Of a DNA stretch of 64,000 nucleotides, positions 61,370-64,000 are shown one piece after another. The stretch lies in contig NZ_BPRA01000003.1 in assembly GCF_022179645.1 (NCBI RefSeq), forward strand, positions 62,001 to 126,000, written 5' to 3'. Every line of letters starts with the position of its first letter. Positions within the stretch are counted from its first letter, which is position 1. The notes under the pieces were generated by a model, which ran no database searches, was not told the origin of the DNA, and saw nothing but the letters and a program-made list of their open reading frames with translations. This stretch comes from Methylobacterium thuringiense (lineage in GTDB: Bacteria > Pseudomonadota > Alphaproteobacteria > Rhizobiales > Beijerinckiaceae). Both the position numbers and the translations under genes were made by a program.

Positions 61370-61383
61370 GGCTCGATCGAGCC
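61370..61383 (-). promoter_or_regulatory. 14-bp palindrome between pqqA copies 3 and 2
   Basis: GGCTCGATCGAGCC is perfectly self-complementary, 12 bases after the stop of copy 3. It may be a processing site or operator. Confidence 0.4.
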
Positions 61384-61395
61384 GCCGTCACTTCA

Positions 61396-61485
61396 TCAGT
61401 TGAAGGTGTCGATCTCTGCCGACTCGTAGCTGGTGACTTCCATGCCGACGCAGACTTCCTGGACGACCGGGGCGGACCACTTCAT
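61396..61485 (-). CDS. pqqA: PQQ precursor peptide PqqA, copy 3 (promoter-proximal)
   Basis: The 29-residue peptide reads MKWSAPVVQEVCVGMEV then TSYESAEIDTFN, with Glu16 and Tyr20. It is one residue different from copy 1 (Val11 for Ile11). GCAGGAGA precedes ATG 61485 and the stop is TGA where the other two use TAA. It is first in the transcription unit; a candidate promoter lies at 61515-61544. Confidence 0.95.
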   Translation of the reverse strand: MKWSAPVVQEVCVGMEVTSYESAEIDTFN

Positions 61486-61514
61486 GACCATCTCCTGCGT
61501 TCTTCGATAGACCC

Positions 61515-61544
61515 AACATAGGCGATCTATTGGGCGCAATTCAA
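61515..61544 (-). promoter_or_regulatory. Candidate promoter of the pqqA array
   Basis: Read on the minus strand: TTGAAT, 18 bases, TATGTT, about 30 bases before the first pqqA ATG. The spacer contains the dyad ATAG-ATCGC-CTAT, a possible operator. Confidence 0.4.
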
Positions 61545-61842
61545 GCGGGCACTACACTTATATTTCTCATAGAACATTCCGGCAGGCCTGTGCGCCGAGC
61601 GAGACGCCAGCCGGAATTGATAGCGCCGATATGACAGCGGCTTAGCGTCCGGGATATCGTTCCAATCGCCGATGCGCACGGGAAGACAAGCGTCGCGCAA
61701 GGGCCGGATTGCCGCTTCTGCATCTGAGAAACGCCTCAGCCCGGTACCGGTTGCCGGCCGGTCGGAACACGATTCGATGACCGCCGGTGGCCCGGACGAA
61801 GCCGCTCCCGCATCTGCGGCCCGATTGCCGAACTTGCCCATA

Positions 61843-61861
61843 TTGCAATGCCGCATTGCAA
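61843..61861. promoter_or_regulatory. Perfect 19-bp palindrome upstream of lanM
   Basis: TTGCAATGC-C-GCATTGCAA, 79 bases before the lanM start. Perfect 9+1+9 symmetry with no T-run points to a dimeric regulator site rather than a terminator. Confidence 0.55.
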
Positions 61862-61939
61862 GATATCGCGGCCATCCGCTTGCGCCGTCATGGTAGTCAT
61901 CGATCGTTGCTAATCATCCACAGTCAGGAGAGACCGACG

Positions 61940-62359
61940 ATGACCGTTCCGTTCCGTGCGACCGCACTTCTCGCTGCCGCAGCGTTGCTGCTGCCGGTTG
62001 CCACCCTGAGCCCTGCCTTCGCCAAGAAGGCCGCCGGCAGCGCGATCCTGAAGTCGGTCGACACCGACAACGACGGCACCATCGACCTCAAGGAAGTCGA
62101 GGCTGCTGCCTCCGCGAAGTTCGATGTGCTCGACCCCGACAAGGACGGCACGCTCGACGTCAAGGAGCTCAAGGGCCGCCTTAGCCCGTCCGCCCTCAAG
62201 AAGGCCGATCCCGACAGCGATGGCACCCTGGACAAGAAGGAGTTCGTCGCGCTCGCCGGTTCGCTGTTCAAGGAAGCCGATCCGGACAACGACGGCACCG
62301 TCGACGCCAAGGAGCTGAAGAGCCCGGCCGGCAAGGCATTGTCCAAGCTGCTGAAGTAA
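61940..62359 (+). CDS. lanM: Lanmodulin-type periplasmic lanthanide-binding EF-hand protein
   Basis: The 139-residue precursor has a signal peptide cleaved near AFA28|KK, leaving 111 residues, the size of mature lanmodulin. Four EF loops are at 41-52 (DTDNDGTIDLKE), 65-76 (DPDKDGTLDVKE), 90-101 (DPDSDGTLDKKE) and 114-125 (DPDNDGTVDAKE). The 24/25/24 spacing equals that of Methylorubrum extorquens LanM, and loops 2-4 carry the hallmark Pro at position 2. Loop 1 has Thr there; loop 4 starts with Asp rather than the Asn of the AM1 protein. LanM binds lanthanides with picomolar affinity in the periplasm. GGAGAG precedes ATG 61940. A generic calcium EF-hand protein is the alternative but fits less well. 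Confidence 0.9.
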   Translation: MTVPFRATALLAAAALLLPVATLSPAFAKKAAGSAILKSVDTDNDGTIDLKEVEAAASAKFDVLDPDKDGTLDVKELKGRLSPSALKKADPDSDGTLDKKEFVALAGSLFKEADPDNDGTVDAKELKSPAGKALSKLLK

Positions 62360-62506
62360 GGGTTTCCGTCGCGTGGCTGTCCGAAACCGGGCGGCCACGC
62401 CCCTATGCGCAATATAAGGATGCTTGAGCGTCATTCGATTGCGCGCAAGCTTGTCTGCCCGGTCGGCCGCCCCATAATTGCGGGGCACAGACAGGGAGAT
62501 ACGACC

Positions 62507-63184
62507 ATGAAACGCACCACGCTCGCAGCCTTCGCCGGTCTTCTGGCCCTCACGAGCGCCAGCGTCGCCGCCCCCGAGCTTCAGCGGGTTCGCGGCACCA
62601 TCGAGAGCGCCGACGGCAGCTCGGTCGTGATCAAGACGGCGGACGGCAAGTCCGAGACCGTCGCGACTTCGGGCGCCAAGTTCGCCTGGGTGGTCAAGTC
62701 GAGCCTCGACGAGATCAAGGACGGCGTCTTCATCGGCACCGCCACCAAGGGCGACAACCCGCCCACCGCCCTTGAAGTCGTGCTCTTCCCCGAGTCGATG
62801 CGCGGCACGGCGGAAGGCCACTACGGCTGGGACGAGATCACCGACACCACCGAGGGCGGCACCAAGGTGAAGAGCTCGATGACCAACGGTACGGTCAAGG
62901 CAAGCTCCGCAGCCGCGCCGAAGGTGAAGAGCTCGATGACCAACGGCACCGTCAAGTCGGCCGCGGGCGCCGGCGGCGACAAGACCCTCACCGTGACCTA
63001 CGACAAGGACGGTTCGAAGACGATCGCCGTGCCGGCCAAGGCGCCGATCGTGGCGTTCGAGCCCGCCGACGCCGCGATCCTCAAGCCCGGCAGCCACATC
63101 TTCGTGGTCGCGGCCAAGGACGGCAGCAAGCTCGAAGGCAAGCTCGTCGCCGTCGGCAAGGACGGCCTGACCCCTCCGATGTGA
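62507..63184 (+). CDS. Secreted protein with internal 12-residue duplication, unknown function
   Basis: The 225-residue protein has a signal peptide ending TSASVAA. The N-terminal part (VRGTIESADGSSVVIKTADG) looks like the small beta-barrel of DUF5666-type proteins, and a second beta-rich part follows near 155-220 (TLTVTYDKDGSKTIAVPAKA). A 12-residue unit KVKSSMTNGTVK occurs twice, at 120-131 and 139-150. GGGAGA lies before ATG 62507. It is codirectional with lanM, 147 bases apart. No function is assigned; the position invites a metal-handling hypothesis. Confidence 0.7.
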   Translation: MKRTTLAAFAGLLALTSASVAAPELQRVRGTIESADGSSVVIKTADGKSETVATSGAKFAWVVKSSLDEIKDGVFIGTATKGDNPPTALEVVLFPESMRGTAEGHYGWDEITDTTEGGTKVKSSMTNGTVKASSAAAPKVKSSMTNGTVKSAAGAGGDKTLTVTYDKDGSKTIAVPAKAPIVAFEPADAAILKPGSHIFVVAAKDGSKLEGKLVAVGKDGLTPPM

Positions 63185-63214
63185 TCGGCCGGGCGTCAGA
63201 CTACCGAGATCGGG

Positions 63215-63243
63215 CGGCGCCGGGAGGATTTCCGGCGCCGTTT
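63215..63243 (+). terminator. Hairpin after the secreted duplication protein
   Basis: CGGCGCCGG / CCGGCGCCG arms with an 8-base loop followed by TTT, 30 bases after the stop. Weak T-tail. Confidence 0.55.
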
Positions 63244-63376
63244 CGCCGAAAAGACCGACGATGCAGGGCCTTATGCCCCGTCGGTGAAGGCGGACTGCTC
63301 GCCACACCTGCCGGAACCGCCTACGGTTCGGCACGTAGTCCGTCAGGTTCGACCGTCGTCGCCGCGAGGCCGTTTC

Positions 63377-64000
63377 ATGCGTCCGTTCTCTGCAATCCTA
63401 CTGTCGGGCGTTCTGCTCGCGGTTCTCACGAATTCGGCCTCGGCCGAACTCCGCATCGACGTCGACAAGGCGTCCCAGCGGATGTCGGTGACCGTCGATG
63501 GCCAGCCTCGCTACACTTGGCCCGTCTCCACGGGCGTCGCCGGCTACGACACGCCGAGCGGCAGCTTCAAGCCGTTCCGGATGGAGGCCAGCCACTTCTC
63601 GCGCGAGTTCGACAACGCGCCGATGCCGCATGCGGTGTTCTTCACGCAGATCGGCCACGCCATCCATGGCACCAACCAGGTGCGCAACCTCGGCCGCGCC
63701 GCCTCGCATGGCTGCGTCCGGCTCTCGCCCGGCAACGCCGCGACGCTCTACAGTCTGATCAAGGCGCAGGGCATGGCGAACACGCGGATCACCCTGCAGG
63801 GCGAGGTCGAGGAGCGCGTTGCCGGCGGCGGTCGCGAGCCCGGCTACCGCGCGGCCCGTTCGCGCCGCGACTACGACGACGGCGATGTCATGCCGGCCGG
63901 TATGGAGGCCAGCCGCGCCCCGACCGGCTACCAATACGCCCCGCGGCAGCGTTCCTACGATCCTTTCGGCGAAGGCTATTACGGCCGGCAGGACGCCTAC
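63377..64000 (+). CDS. L,D-transpeptidase (YkuD/ErfK), truncated by window end
   Basis: At least 208 residues: signal peptide MRPFSAILLSGVLLAVLTNS cleaved after SASA, then a YkuD domain with RIDVDKASQRMSVTVDGQPR, VFFTQIGHAIHGTNQVRNLG and the catalytic Cys in ASHGCVRLSPGNAATLYSL. L,D-transpeptidases make 3-3 peptidoglycan cross-links or anchor lipoproteins. A charged Arg/Tyr-rich tail (RAARSRRDYDDGD, PRQRSYDPFGEGYYG) continues past the window. It is a candidate LdtR target. Confidence 0.92.
   Translation, partial: MRPFSAILLSGVLLAVLTNSASAELRIDVDKASQRMSVTVDGQPRYTWPVSTGVAGYDTPSGSFKPFRMEASHFSREFDNAPMPHAVFFTQIGHAIHGTNQVRNLGRAASHGCVRLSPGNAATLYSLIKAQGMANTRITLQGEVEERVAGGGREPGYRAARSRRDYDDGDVMPAGMEASRAPTGYQYAPRQRSYDPFGEGYYGRQDAY

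Larger units (their letters stand above)
61486..61939. other. Divergent control region between the pqqA array and lanM
   Basis: These 454 bases have no credible gene; a 109-residue minus frame at 61527-61856 lacks a ribosome binding site and family resemblance. The pqqA side is AT-rich (61550-61580). The lanM side has the palindrome at 61843-61861. Size and divergence suggest one regulatory hub. Confidence 0.6.

Noticed and set aside
61527-61856. 109-residue minus frame upstream of pqqA
   Set aside because: No ribosome binding site, no recognisable fold, and it would cover the divergent control region including the lanM palindrome.

Overview
The window is high-GC alphaproteobacterial DNA. 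It best fits a methylotrophic Hyphomicrobiales bacterium of the Methylobacterium/Methylorubrum type. The main evidence is a set of 29-residue PqqA precursor peptides, a lanmodulin-type four-EF-hand protein, an LdtR-type MarR regulator, an rpsB with a C-terminal HhH-like extension, and two kinds of intergenic palindromes typical of this order. The genus is an inference; no rRNA or tRNA gene was seen.

Layout. 1-12.3 kb (mostly minus strand): the 5' part of secA, a SAM methyltransferase, glnE, a very large PAS/GAF hybrid kinase, and an OmpR-type regulator/kinase pair. 12.5-29.4 kb: a housekeeping envelope and translation block, kdsD, rpsB, tsf, pyrH, [paoABC on the opposite strand], frr, cdsA, dxr, rseP, bamA, lpxD. 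This block is interrupted by a PaoABC-type molybdenum aldehyde oxidoreductase operon and lacks uppS. 29.5-37.4 kb: a WcbI-like protein with a phosphatase, a DUF2778 protein, a four-gene kaiC-kaiB-kaiB-hybrid kinase operon, and a PCu(A)C copper chaperone. 37.4-39 kb: a decayed ISAs1-type transposase and two small orphan genes. 39-48.7 kb: a VanX-like peptidase, a half-size EamA transporter, crcB, a second paoABC-like operon without a Tat signal, an M20 peptidase, an ABC exporter and trmL. 48.8-59.4 kb: a large two-domain glycosyltransferase, a small secreted protein, a LysR gene with a divergent small secreted protein, and a type I secretion cassette (repeat-rich 666-residue protein, ABC ATPase/permease, HlyD-type adaptor).

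59.8-64 kb is the most interesting part. After a small charged protein and ldtR come three tandem pqqA genes on the minus strand, each with its own ribosome binding site and followed by a hairpin, with no pqqBCDE nearby. Divergent from them is a lanmodulin gene with a perfect 19-bp palindrome in its upstream region. Next come a secreted protein with an internal duplication and a truncated L,D-transpeptidase. PqqA supplies the precursor of PQQ, and PQQ plus a lanthanide are the cofactors of XoxF-type methanol dehydrogenase. The array and lanM side by side therefore suggest a lanthanide/PQQ supply locus; the functional link is inference.
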